Below are positions 1 to 7,175 of a stretch of DNA of 64,000 bases, in pieces (within the stretch, counting starts at the first letter, position 1; each line of letters begins with the position of its first letter). The stretch lies in the IMG/VR virus record IMGVR_UViG_3300042197_000642, positions 1 through 64,000 of that record; one strand, given 5' to 3'. The notes under the pieces were generated by a model. The model searched no databases, was not told where the DNA came from, and worked only from the letters and a program-made list of their open reading frames with translations. The DNA is from a virus. A program made the position numbers and the translations under genes.

Positions 1-2
1 CA

Positions 3-467
3 CAAGCCGTTCATCAAAGTGATGAGTGGCAAGCCAACCTATGTATGGGCATTACTCGTGCCTATATGGAAGGGATACATAACGATAGCAACCATGAACC
101 TAATGCTGACCAACTATCAGGACTAGGACTTGCTATCTACCTATCTTGGCTCAATAGTCAGATGTATGCGGTTATCAAGTTAATGGCTCTATTAGGGGGC
201 ACTACTGAGGACACCGATACATTGAAAGGTTTGGGTTTTATCCACAGACTATTTGCCCCACCCCCAGTAGCAATAGCCTTAAAGAACGCATATCTTAACC
301 TTAATACATTGGAACTTATGGAGAAAGATGTTGATGTATTCGAGGTATTAAAGACACAGATTAACTCTATGAGTATGAACGACTTCCGTAAGGTAATGGA
401 AAAAGAAGGCGTTTCGTTTGATGTTAATGATGTTCCCAACTTCCTAAAGGAGAAGGGTAATGGATAG
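3..467 (+). CDS. Hypothetical phage protein, probably 5'-truncated by the window edge
   Basis: The first ATG in frame is at 45 (140 aa), but the frame is open back to position 3 with no stop, so the gene may start outside the window. I do not recognise the family. The protein looks soluble and mostly helical, with a hydrophobic stretch around residues 40-55 (counted from the ATG) that is too short and interrupted to be a confident membrane span. Its stop codon overlaps the start of the next small gene (ATGGATAG at 460), and a purine-rich AAGGAGAAG near its 3' end can serve as the ribosome site for that gene. This indicates a tightly packed operon. Confidence 0.6.
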   Translation, partial: QAVHQSDEWQANLCMGITRAYMEGIHNDSNHEPNADQLSGLGLAIYLSWLNSQMYAVIKLMALLGGTTEDTDTLKGLGFIHRLFAPPPVAIALKNAYLNLNTLELMEKDVDVFEVLKTQINSMSMNDFRKVMEKEGVSFDVNDVPNFLKEKGNG

Positions 468-561
468 AGATATAGAGCAGGAAATACTAGAAATCGAGTT
501 AAACGCATGGCGCGAACTCGGTGAGCAACGCAGAAAAGAAAGAGAGGCAAATGGTGAGTAA
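460..561 (+). CDS. Small hypothetical protein (33 aa)
   Basis: A 33-codon frame starts at ATG 460, eight bases inside the previous gene, and ends at TAA 561, overlapping the next start at 551. A good ribosome site (AAGGAG) lies just upstream. The product is a highly charged single helix rich in Glu and Arg. Overlaps at both ends and the strong ribosome site favour a real micro-gene. No function can be assigned. Confidence 0.5.
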   Translation: MDRDIEQEILEIELNAWRELGEQRRKEREANGE

Positions 562-778
562 GCCAAGCCTATCAATCTCAATAGACGAATACACAAGGGG
601 AGAGCCAATCCTATTTCGTATAGACGGCAATCCAGTTGTTAATCTTACTATTGACGAAGCCACAGAGTTGCGCGACCAGTTAGAGTTCGGTATTGTCCTC
701 TACAAGCAAGAACGCCGTAAAGTATTGACCCAAAAGATAGAGGAATACACGAAGGAGTTATCAGAAACCAATGTCTAG
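551..778 (+). CDS. Small hypothetical protein (75 aa)
   Basis: A GTG start at 521 is possible, but ATG 551 is preferred: it is preceded by the purine-rich AAAGAGAGGC and leaves only a short overlap with the preceding micro-gene. The product is small and hydrophilic, with a beta-like N-terminal half and a charged helical C-terminus that looks coiled-coil-like. Its stop overlaps the start of the zinc-ribbon gene at 771. The family is not recognised. Confidence 0.6.
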   Translation: MVSKPSLSISIDEYTRGEPILFRIDGNPVVNLTIDEATELRDQLEFGIVLYKQERRKVLTQKIEEYTKELSETNV

Positions 779-992
779 AGCCGAGCCCTCAATGGGGAAG
801 GTTGTTCCTTCCCACGCATGTCCCCGTTGTGGGCAAAGCAAAGATGTTATATATACGAGGCCTAGCATTAAGTATGGAAATGTATATTTCTGCCAGCCTT
901 GTGATGAAGGTGGCCCCACACCTGAGAGGCCTAACAGAAGCGACGGACACTTCTATGTAGGCAAAAGAGGGCTAACAACAGAGCGTTGGTAA
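771..992 (+). CDS. Small zinc-ribbon protein (73 aa)
   Basis: This 73-aa protein has two CxxC knuckles: CPRC near residue 18 and CQPC near residue 42, separated by a short beta-like stretch. That is the arrangement of a zinc ribbon, and the fold probably binds one Zn and contacts nucleic acid or protein. The start at 771 overlaps the previous stop by eight bases, indicating translational coupling. The specific family is not recognised, and zinc binding is inferred from the cysteine spacing. Confidence 0.6.
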   Translation: MSRAEPSMGKVVPSHACPRCGQSKDVIYTRPSIKYGNVYFCQPCDEGGPTPERPNRSDGHFYVGKRGLTTERW

Positions 993-1025
993 TTAACGCT
1001 ATACAGAGAGATAGGATTACCACAC

Positions 1026-1145
1026 ATGAAATGCCAAGCAAAATGCGAGTTTGATTTAGATATGGACGGCCAAGTAACCTGTGTAATGTGTGGCGCAAGA
1101 ACCCCAGAGTGGGGCCAACAACCTCCTGTTGAGTTCGAGGAGTAA
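1026..1145 (+). CDS. Tiny zinc-ribbon-like protein (39 aa)
   Basis: A 39-codon frame (ATG 1026 to TAA 1145) encodes a protein with Cys at residues 3 and 7 and a CVMC knuckle at about 19-22, a minimal four-cysteine metal site. It follows the other zinc-ribbon gene on the same strand after a 33-base gap that contains an AGAGAGATAGGA ribosome site. The acidic C-terminus ends in FEE. It is the last gene before the 425-base non-coding control region. The function is unknown. Confidence 0.5.
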   Translation: MKCQAKCEFDLDMDGQVTCVMCGARTPEWGQQPPVEFEE

Positions 1146-1231
1146 TTTGTTTGTGTTGACCCACCCACCCACTACCTGAAAAAGACAAGCAGAAGCAGCT
1201 AAAGCTGCTACCCAACACAAACTCGCGCTCA

Positions 1232-1255
1232 GTTTTGTCCTATCCTTGACAAAAC
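1232..1255. repeat. 8-bp inverted repeat GTTTTGTC/GACAAAAC
   Basis: The two arms, 1232-1239 and 1248-1255, are exact reverse complements separated by 8 bases. The size and spacing suit a dimeric repressor operator. The right arm overlaps the only TTGACA-like hexamer in the region. Confidence 0.5.
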
Positions 1256-1259
1256 GCCA

Positions 1260-1292
1260 AAATGAGAGTAATGGGGCGCAAATGAGAGTAAT
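1260..1292 (+). repeat. Two direct copies of a 13-mer AAATGAGAGTAAT, 20-bp period
   Basis: The copies lie at 1260-1272 and 1280-1292 and are identical. The 20-bp period is close to two helical turns, which would place bound proteins on the same face of the DNA. This resembles a pair of regulator sites or a very short iteron array. Only two copies are visible. Confidence 0.5.
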
Positions 1293-1570
1293 AAGACCCA
1301 CAGATAGAAGCTAATCGATCCGACAAGGGTCAAAGCGCATGCCAATTCGGCTACTGCCCACAAGCAGAGAGAGGTCATAGGCGCACAGCCACTCCTACAC
1401 GCTCTCCCTGCCCTACCTAGCAGATATAAGCCCCTTCCCCCTCTATATATAGGCAGAGAGAGATGAGTGCTTGCGCCCCGACCCGACACGCTTGCGCTCT
1501 CGTTGCTTCCAATGGTGTTATTCGATAGTATCGCCCTTACCCAAATGGGTATATACGAAAGGGAAAACAA

Positions 1571-2938
1571 ATGCTCGCAATATGTATAGAAACACAGGAA
1601 GCAGAGGCACGACTTCAAACTATCGTGTTCCCTACTTCCAATGATGTGTCCATACTCCACCGCACTTTTACAGGTGAACGAGGTCGAGGACAGACATGGC
1701 GTAAGACAGAGGTAGAAAACCTACCTACCGCACCAATAACTAAATCACCATGCGCCGTAGTAATTACAGGCAGGGATATGGAATTGGTCGCTCAAAACCA
1801 ATTCACTAATCTAGGTGTTCGTGCTACTTCCGCACTAGATACCGCCCAAGAAATATCCGTAGAAAAATCTCACAAAGAGGTGGTCGAGGAGTTTATTGGT
1901 CGTCTATTCGAGGGCGATATGAGCCTCAATGATTACCTAGTAGATAAGCGATACTCAAATGGGGTCGCTATCAAACCTATACAAAAATCCGCAGTAATGG
2001 AAATACCAACTAATCAAAGCGCACCAACTATCAGGGCTACCAATTATGAAGTTAGCAATATAAATGAAATGGTAGTAGTTCCTGATATTAAATGGAGTAA
2101 GGAATATGTAAATCGTAAAGTCGGCGGAATTAAGGAGTTCGATATTTACGATAAAGCCATGATGAACCATGAGAATATCCTTATCGAAGGTCATGCTGGA
2201 AGTGGTAAGACCATGAGTGTTATCGCCTACGCAAGTGCGAGAGGGTATCGCTACTACAATGTATCTAGCCATATTGGATTAGAAGCAAGCCAATTATTCG
2301 GCAAGTGGATACCAACCGCAGACGGACACTTTAAGTGGCAAGACGGCGCAGTTAGCGAGATAGTTCGTAATGGTGGTGTATTACTACTTAACGAAATCAA
2401 CTTCATACCTGAACGAGTATCAACAGTATTATTCTCACTATTAGACGATAGACGAGAAATACAACTAATGGATAATGGTGGCGAAGTAATTAAGGCTCAC
2501 ACCGACCTACTAATCGTGGGCGATATGAACCCTAACTATCGTGGCACTCGACCAATGAACCAAGCATGGAAAGACCGCTTCCACCATGTATTAGAGTTCC
2601 CTTATGAAGTATCTATCGAACGCAAGTTATTAAAATCAAATGCGCTAATTACAATGGCTAATCAACTACGAACTCAATTTGAGAACGAGGAAATTACAAC
2701 TCCAATATCAACTCGTTCGTTAGTATCGCTAGTAAGAAACGCAAAGCAATTCGGTATCGAATACGCACTTTACAGTTATACAAATAAGTTCGATATACAT
2801 GAACGCAACGCAGTTAAGTTAGTATGCGATACACACAAAGTAAATATCTGCCAAGACTTAGATATTGAAATAGCGATACCTCAAACTCAATTAGAGGAAA
2901 CAACTATTGAAGTAATTACAAGTGAGGCGATTAACTAA
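1571..2938 (+). CDS. MoxR/CobS-like AAA+ ATPase
   Basis: This AAA+ ATPase of the MoxR/CobS type (455 aa) has Walker A GHAGSGKT at residues 207-214, Walker B around 270-275 with catalytic Glu275, and the sensor-1 segment GDMNPN at about 318-322 followed by conserved arginines. The first 180 residues are poorly conserved and may be a substrate-adaptor region. The start at 1571 has an AAAGGGAAAACA ribosome site. Its stop overlaps the ATG of the CobT-like VWA gene (TAATG), the classic ATPase/VWA operon. Family members act as chaperone-like metal-insertion or remodelling machines, and in cobalamin synthesis CobS partners CobT in the cobaltochelatase. No CobN subunit is present here, so a chelatase role is not established. 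Confidence 0.85.
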   Translation: MLAICIETQEAEARLQTIVFPTSNDVSILHRTFTGERGRGQTWRKTEVENLPTAPITKSPCAVVITGRDMELVAQNQFTNLGVRATSALDTAQEISVEKSHKEVVEEFIGRLFEGDMSLNDYLVDKRYSNGVAIKPIQKSAVMEIPTNQSAPTIRATNYEVSNINEMVVVPDIKWSKEYVNRKVGGIKEFDIYDKAMMNHENILIEGHAGSGKTMSVIAYASARGYRYYNVSSHIGLEASQLFGKWIPTADGHFKWQDGAVSEIVRNGGVLLLNEINFIPERVSTVLFSLLDDRREIQLMDNGGEVIKAHTDLLIVGDMNPNYRGTRPMNQAWKDRFHHVLEFPYEVSIERKLLKSNALITMANQLRTQFENEEITTPISTRSLVSLVRNAKQFGIEYALYSYTNKFDIHERNAVKLVCDTHKVNICQDLDIEIAIPQTQLEETTIEVITSEAIN

Positions 2939-4857
2939 TGAAGTTCAAAAACTCTGAATTATTAGATATGGAGTTCCGTCAATTATGGAACGAAACTCCT
3001 GAGGAGTTATCAGAACGCCATGATGAGAAGCAACAACATATTGCTGAACTCAACAGTATTGCCAATGTATATACAAAGGCAGACCGCATATTGGTAGGTA
3101 ATGAAATTACTTGCCATGTAGTCGAGAACGAGGAATACAAAGAAGCCATGCCAACAGGGGCGTGGTCTGACGGCAAAAATATCTACTTCAATTCTGACTT
3201 AATAGATGAAGTAGATGAAGCCTCACTCGTATCGCTTCATGGACTTAATTACCATGAACTTGCTCATGTATTATATTCACCAAGAAGTTCAAGTGAAATA
3301 ACTCAATGGGCTAAGATTAACAATTACGGAAAGTCTTTCAATGTATTAGAGGAAGCGAGAATTGAAACTTTACTTACAACAAAGTATCCAAGCACTCGTA
3401 TATTCCTAGAAGCAACAACACTTCAATATCTATTAGACCGACCAAAAGATGAGTGGGCAGACGCTTACCCAATTATGGTGGGTAGAAAATATGTAGATAT
3501 AGAGTGGCGTGAAATCACAGGAAATCTATTCTCTCGTAAATATGGATTACCACTAGCAATAGAAATTACCGATATAGTAAATAAATATCGAACACTCGTA
3601 TTCCCCGACGATTACGCTATTGCTAAAACTCTAATCGAAAGATTAGGGCAGATAATCAACGGCAACCTTCAACTACCTGAAACCAAAACATGCGTATCAC
3701 GACCAAGTATGGACAAGGGCAGACCTGAGGGAAAGCGTGAGCAACAACGCTTACAAGATATGGCAAAAGGTAAATCTGAAACTGACCCACAACTAAATGG
3801 GGAAGGCGCAGATAAAGGTAAAGGCGAGGAATTAAATCCTAATACCGAATTAGATAGCAAAGATATTAACGCTGGACTATCTGATAACGAAAAGGAATTG
3901 CTGAAGCAGAAGTTAGAAAAGATAATTAACTCCAAAGATGTAAAGAACGAGTTAAAGAATACGCAAAAAGCAATAAGCAAAGCCTCACACAGAAACTCAT
4001 TACCAAAGGCAGGACTAACTCATAACGCAACTCCAACTACTGAAATGCGTGGCGTAGCAAAACGCTTCGCTGACGAATTGGAAAGATTACGAGTAGAAGC
4101 CGACCCTTCATGGGAACAAGAAACTCCAAGTGGTAGGCTTAACATAGGTCGAGCCATGAAGCGAGATATAAATAACCTTAATCGAGTATTCGATAGGTGG
4201 GAGTTCAATTCAGATAATACGGATATAGAAGCAGTAATCCTATTAGATAGAAGTGGCTCAATGTGGAATATGAAGTCGGTGTGTGAAAGCGCATGGGCTA
4301 TCAAGCGAGCAGTAGAAAGAATAAATGGGAAAGTAGCAATTTATTCCTTCAACCACAATAGCCGAACTCTCTATCGTGCTGACGAAAAAGCAAATCCAAA
4401 TGTAGTTAGAGCGATACAAAGTAATGGTGGCACAGACCCATATCAAGGGCTACTGGAAGCCGAACGAGTATTCAACGCAACTACCGCCCCGACCAAGTTA
4501 TTGTTTATCCTAACAGACGGCGAGTGGGCTAATGATGAAGCGTGTGATACTACTATCAAACGCCTAAACCAAAATGATGTCGAAAGTATTGTGGTGTATC
4601 TAGGAACGCTAGATGTAGCCATGACCTACGAACAATGGAGTGAACACCAATTAAGGTGGGTAGATAAAAACAATGCTGAGGCAGTAGCGGAAGCCACCAA
4701 AGATATAAATGAAACTAAATATCAAGAATACAAATCGTATTATGATATTAACAGATACAAACATAACGCTAAATACTTCCGAGCGATTACAAAACCCACA
4801 GACTTAGTTCAAGTAGCGAGGGATATAACTAAGTCAAAACTAAAGGTCGCTCGGTAA
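2938..4857 (+). CDS. CobT-like protein: HExxH domain plus C-terminal VWA domain
   Basis: This 639-aa partner of the AAA+ ATPase is coupled to it through TAATG. The N-terminal half carries an HELAH motif (His106, Glu107, His110) and a downstream EEAR motif (138-141), as in gluzincin-type metal sites seen in CobT-like proteins. The middle (about 250-360) is charged and probably disordered. The C-terminal VWA domain has the MIDAS signature DRSGS (Asp437, Ser439, Ser441) and a later GGTDP loop. CobT-family VWA proteins are docked by their AAA+ partner and recruit the substrate. Whether this one works in cobalt insertion, proteolysis or virion remodelling cannot be read from the sequence. Confidence 0.8.
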   Translation: MKFKNSELLDMEFRQLWNETPEELSERHDEKQQHIAELNSIANVYTKADRILVGNEITCHVVENEEYKEAMPTGAWSDGKNIYFNSDLIDEVDEASLVSLHGLNYHELAHVLYSPRSSSEITQWAKINNYGKSFNVLEEARIETLLTTKYPSTRIFLEATTLQYLLDRPKDEWADAYPIMVGRKYVDIEWREITGNLFSRKYGLPLAIEITDIVNKYRTLVFPDDYAIAKTLIERLGQIINGNLQLPETKTCVSRPSMDKGRPEGKREQQRLQDMAKGKSETDPQLNGEGADKGKGEELNPNTELDSKDINAGLSDNEKELLKQKLEKIINSKDVKNELKNTQKAISKASHRNSLPKAGLTHNATPTTEMRGVAKRFADELERLRVEADPSWEQETPSGRLNIGRAMKRDINNLNRVFDRWEFNSDNTDIEAVILLDRSGSMWNMKSVCESAWAIKRAVERINGKVAIYSFNHNSRTLYRADEKANPNVVRAIQSNGGTDPYQGLLEAERVFNATTAPTKLLFILTDGEWANDEACDTTIKRLNQNDVESIVVYLGTLDVAMTYEQWSEHQLRWVDKNNAEAVAEATKDINETKYQEYKSYYDINRYKHNAKYFRAITKPTDLVQVARDITKSKLKVAR

Positions 4858-5054
4858 TGAAAGTGAGGCGTGGCTTATTCCCTTCGTATAGTTATCTGCC
4901 ACGCCTCACCCTATTTGATAAGCCTAATACTTCCACTCTATTAGGCTTATCACTTCCCTATCTCTTAGCCTTATCACACAGAATAGGCTTGCCAACACAA
5001 ACAAACCAAACGCTCTACGGAAAGGGCATAGTAAAGGTTGAGGGTGGAAAGTGA
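4857..5054 (+). CDS. Doubtful 65-aa ORF across the hairpin region
   Basis: The frame is coupled at both ends: its ATG overlaps the CobT-like stop (TAATGA) and its TGA overlaps the next GTG start (GTGA). That favours translation. Against it, the sequence is largely made of two strong inverted repeats (4863-4909 and 4917-4951), so the protein would be a by-product of an RNA structure, and its composition (rich in Leu, Pro and Ser) resembles no family I know. Confidence 0.3.
   Translation: MKVRRGLFPSYSYLPRLTLFDKPNTSTLLGLSLPYLLALSHRIGLPTQTNQTLYGKGIVKVEGGK
4863..4951 (+). repeat. Two tandem perfect stem-loops after the CobT-like gene
   Basis: Hairpin 1 has a perfect 12-bp stem (4863-4874 with 4898-4909) around a 23-base loop. 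Hairpin 2 has a perfect 13-bp stem (4917-4929 with 4939-4951) around a 9-base loop. A degenerate further AGCCT/AGGCT pair follows at about 4968-4989. Neither stem is followed by a clear T-run, so simple intrinsic termination is not obvious. Possible roles are mRNA 3'-end protection, a processing site, a small structured RNA, or attenuation between the CobS/CobT-like genes and the small genes downstream. Confidence 0.65.
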
Positions 5055-5290
5055 TAGAAACAATTACGACAATAGCAGGTTCAATTACCATAACCTTAAT
5101 TGGAGTGGGGATTTACAACAGATTTAAGCAAAGCGCAATAATTAAAAACAACGAACTTATGAAAGGCGTTAAAGGCTGGCAGAACTTTTATGAGAAAGCA
5201 GAAGCAATAAGAAGGAAAACTGAGTTAGAGAGGAGAGAAAAAGAGAGAGGCAGGTCGGAGAGGTTAGATGAACTTACGAGAGAGTTGTGA
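5051..5290 (+). CDS. Small membrane-anchored coiled-coil protein (79 aa)
   Basis: The start is GTG at 5051, preceded by AGGGTGGAAA. Residues about 4-22 are a hydrophobic, uncharged segment that fits a single membrane span. The remainder is a long, highly charged helix rich in Glu, Arg and Lys that is likely a cytoplasmic coiled coil. The topology (one N-terminal span plus a helical tail) occurs in phage spanin-like and other membrane accessory proteins, but no lysis gene is adjacent, so the role is open. Confidence 0.6.
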   Translation: MIETITTIAGSITITLIGVGIYNRFKQSAIIKNNELMKGVKGWQNFYEKAEAIRRKTELERREKERGRSERLDELTREL

Positions 5291-5302
5291 GAGTATTCGC
5301 CC

Positions 5303-5491
5303 ATGCCTTTATTTCATATTAGCCGAGAGGAAAGACATATTTACTATTTAAGTATTGAAGCAGATAGTAAAGAGGAAGCACTACTTGAAGCGGATACAGA
5401 TTTTATGTATTATGAGCCAAACGAGATTATGCCCGACAACACCAATGTTAGGTATATAGCACAGGAAGTAGTCAAACTAGATGAATTGTAA
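5303..5491 (+). CDS. Small hypothetical protein (62 aa)
   Basis: This small acidic protein starts at ATG 5303, 12 bases after the previous stop. Its pattern of a beta strand followed by KEEALLEAD-type helices resembles the DUF-like small phage proteins that read xYxVxVxAxSxxEAxxxA. The 51-aa product at 6343 has the same layout, so the two may be distant relatives. The stop overlaps the next start by about 11 bases. The function is unknown. Confidence 0.55.
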   Translation: MPLFHISREERHIYYLSIEADSKEEALLEADTDFMYYEPNEIMPDNTNVRYIAQEVVKLDEL

Positions 5492-5720
5492 AAACCACGA
5501 TATTAACGAGTGCGAGGCTTGCTATTCCCCTGAAACAGAAGCCAATGAAAATGCGACTTATCTAATTACAGAGCAGAAGCAGACCGCTAGTAATCGTGAG
5601 TATTATGGCAAGTTAATGCGTAAGCACCTTGCCGACCTACAAGAAAAGTATTCTGACCATGCTGAGATAAAGCATGAGTTAGATGTAATAGCAGACTATC
5701 TATTCTATTTATACGAATAG
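5481..5720 (+). CDS. Small hypothetical protein with N-terminal Cys/His cluster (79 aa)
   Basis: The N-terminus contains Cys3, His6, Cys12 and Cys15, a spacing suitable for a small metal site. The rest is helical and acidic. It overlaps the previous gene by 11 bases and is followed 24 bases later by the MGLDMYL gene. The family is not recognised. Metal binding is an inference from the residues present. Confidence 0.55.
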   Translation: MNCKNHDINECEACYSPETEANENATYLITEQKQTASNREYYGKLMRKHLADLQEKYSDHAEIKHELDVIADYLFYLYE

Positions 5721-5744
5721 ACTACACAGAGAGAAGGAAAACAA

Positions 5745-6335
5745 ATGGGGCTAGACATGTATCTATATGCTGAAAAGTATATATCATCATCAGACGCTTT
5801 CAAAAAAGACGACCCAAAGAAATACCAAGCAATACTGGAAACCGCAGAAATGGATAATTTGCCAAAGAGCGATTATGGAAACATAATGGTTAAATCACAA
5901 GTTGGATACTGGCGCAAGGCTAATGCTATTCATGGTTGGTTCGTTCGTGAGTGTGCCAATGGTGTAGATGAGTGCCAAGAAATATATGTAAGTGCTGAGA
6001 AGTTAATTGAACTTAGAGATGAGTGCGTTAAAGCGTTAGCCAATAGGCACAATGCTACCAAGCCAATAGAAGCCGATTATGTTCATAAGTTAGACGGAGA
6101 AAACTCTGAGGACATTATGAAACTTATTGTTGATAGTATGAAACGGCAAAGTGAGAAATCAAATACAAAGTTAGAGGACACACTAGACCCACTAGCACCG
6201 ACCACAGGGTTCTTTTTCGGTAGTGCTGAGAAAGATGAATACTATTACAAAGACCTTGAATATACAGTTGAACTAGTTAATTCCTTATTAACGAATAAAG
6301 ACGACTATTCTTTTATTTACAGAGCAAGTTGGTAA
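5745..6335 (+). CDS. Conserved phage protein of the MGLDMYL type (196 aa)
   Basis: The N-terminus MGLDMYLYAEKY, followed by a VGYWRKANAIHGWFV segment at about residues 50-65, is characteristic of a widespread phage and bacterial hypothetical family with no known biochemical role. A GAGAGAAGGAAAAC ribosome site precedes ATG 5745. The C-terminal third contains aromatic-rich YYY segments and a final FIYRASW, also typical of the family. It is free-standing between small genes of the plus-strand operon. The call as a conserved hypothetical is firm. The function is unknown. Confidence 0.75.
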   Translation: MGLDMYLYAEKYISSSDAFKKDDPKKYQAILETAEMDNLPKSDYGNIMVKSQVGYWRKANAIHGWFVRECANGVDECQEIYVSAEKLIELRDECVKALANRHNATKPIEADYVHKLDGENSEDIMKLIVDSMKRQSEKSNTKLEDTLDPLAPTTGFFFGSAEKDEYYYKDLEYTVELVNSLLTNKDDYSFIYRASW

Positions 6336-6342
6336 GCCTCAA

Positions 6343-6498
6343 ATGAAACGCTACGGGGTTCAAACCAAAATCGTTATGGAAAGTGAGTGGGTTGCTGAAA
6401 CCCCTGAGGAAGCGGTAGCCTTAGCAGACGAGTGGCTTAGAGATACCTATGGAGATATAAACTACAAAGCCAATTACTTCGCAAGGGAGTTATCTTAA
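6343..6498 (+). CDS. Small hypothetical protein (51 aa)
   Basis: ATG 6343 to TAA 6498 lies directly behind the MGLDMYL gene, 7 bases after its stop. The protein begins with a beta-strand pattern followed by a TPEEAVALADEWL helix, the same architecture as the 62-aa product at 5303. The reading frame is uninterrupted and its codon use is like its neighbours. The function is unknown. Confidence 0.5.
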   Translation: MKRYGVQTKIVMESEWVAETPEEAVALADEWLRDTYGDINYKANYFARELS

Positions 6499-6597
6499 TT
6501 CAAACCCGATATTGACGACACGCTTCCCTACTATTGGGCTTCCAAGCAACAAGTAGTAGGATAAGCACTAATCCGCAAGTCTAGACAAGGAGAGCAA

Positions 6598-6906
6598 ATG
6601 GCAAGAAAAGTAAATAAGCGTTTCAAGGCAGACCTGACCTTGAACAAAGAGCGCGGTGGCGCATGGCTCGCCACGATTTGTTTGTGTAGGGTCGCAGTTG
6701 ATGAAATGGGTTCTCCCAATGAAATAACTGAGATAGCCTCTGTAAGCGCATGGAAAAATGCGTCTGCTGGAAAGAAATACATTAAGGCAAAAGTTCAAGA
6801 ATTAACACCACGCAAGAGCGTGAAACTTGTTGCTGGCAACGAAACTAACGAGAAAGGTAAGCCTATCGCTTTTAGCGGTAGCCTAGACTTCAGAGTAGAG
6901 GCGTAA
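6598..6906 (+). CDS. Small hypothetical protein (102 aa)
   Basis: A strong ribosome site, AAGGAGAGC, precedes ATG 6598. The protein is basic at the N-terminus and largely beta-like, with a central DEMGSPNEITEIASVSAW segment and a C-terminal strand. It is preceded by a 99-base gap containing a 7-bp inverted repeat (CCTACTA 6527-6533, TAGTAGG 6554-6560), a candidate regulatory element. The stop codon overlaps the next start (TAATG). The family is not recognised. Confidence 0.6.
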   Translation: MARKVNKRFKADLTLNKERGGAWLATICLCRVAVDEMGSPNEITEIASVSAWKNASAGKKYIKAKVQELTPRKSVKLVAGNETNEKGKPIAFSGSLDFRVEA

Positions 6907-7004
6907 TGGAGAGAGATAGTTTTGACCCAAAGATAGTCCCTTCAATTCCTGATGAGGAGATTTGGGAAGAAGAAGATGATGAGGAACTATGGGAAGATGA
7001 TTAG
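6906..7004 (+). CDS. Tiny acidic protein (32 aa)
   Basis: ATG 6906 overlaps the previous TAA, a coupling pattern that is standard in this genome. The C-terminal half is almost entirely Glu and Asp with two Trp residues, a low-complexity acidic tail of the kind found in DNA-mimic or protein-binding micro-proteins. The function is unknown. Confidence 0.45.
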   Translation: MERDSFDPKIVPSIPDEEIWEEEDDEELWEDD

Positions 7005-7012
7005 GAGAGTTA

Positions 7013-7111
7013 ATGATTAACGCCATGTGGCAATTACAAATACTAGTTCAAGAATTAGAGTTTTGGAAGTTAGTATTAGAAATCTTTACACAGTTAAATA
7101 TAACGCTATAA
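7013..7111 (+). CDS. Tiny amphipathic-helix protein (32 aa)
   Basis: ATG 7013 is preceded by GGAGAGTTA, a good ribosome site, eight bases after the previous stop. The product is one long hydrophobic/amphipathic helix (Leu, Ile, Val and Trp rich with a few charges), possibly membrane-associated. It is the last plus-strand gene before the terminator. Confidence 0.4.
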   Translation: MINAMWQLQILVQELEFWKLVLEIFTQLNITL

Positions 7112-7131
7112 GACTTCCATAAGGAAGATAA

Positions 7132-7175
7132 GGGGAAGCCCCTGCCACTCTCTCTGTTGGCAGGGGCTTTTACTT
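7132..7175 (+). terminator. Intrinsic terminator at the strand switch
   Basis: A perfect 12-bp GC-rich stem (7136-7147 with 7158-7169) with a 10-base loop is followed by TTTTACTTT on the plus strand. It ends the plus-strand operon. The minus-strand adenosyltransferase gene converges on it and ends at 7170, so the hairpin may also limit transcripts from the opposite side, although the T-run lies on the plus side. Confidence 0.85.

Larger units (their letters stand above)
1146..1570 (+). promoter_or_regulatory. 425-base non-coding control region upstream of the CobS/CobT-like genes
   Basis: No convincing gene lies here. The region is rich in symmetrical elements: an AGCAGCT/AGCTGCT palindrome at 1194-1209, an 8-bp inverted repeat at 1232-1255, two copies of a 13-mer spaced 20 bp apart at 1260-1292, a CGATA/TATCG palindrome at about 1523-1533, and a TACCCA/TGGGTA palindrome at 1538-1551 just before the next ribosome site. 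A TTGACA hexamer sits at 1246-1251 without a good -10 partner. It plausibly holds the promoter and operators for the 1571-5054 genes, and possibly a replication origin. The function is inferred from position and symmetry only. Confidence 0.5.

Noticed and set aside
158-550. 130-aa minus-strand ORF
   Set aside because: Lies antisense to three coupled plus-strand genes with good ribosome sites, and its composition (Phe/Leu/Ser rich) is that of a shadow frame.
1229-1660. 143-aa minus-strand ORF and its overlapping partners from 931
   Set aside because: They cover the repeat-rich control region and the zinc-ribbon genes in antisense, with no ribosome site and shadow-like composition.
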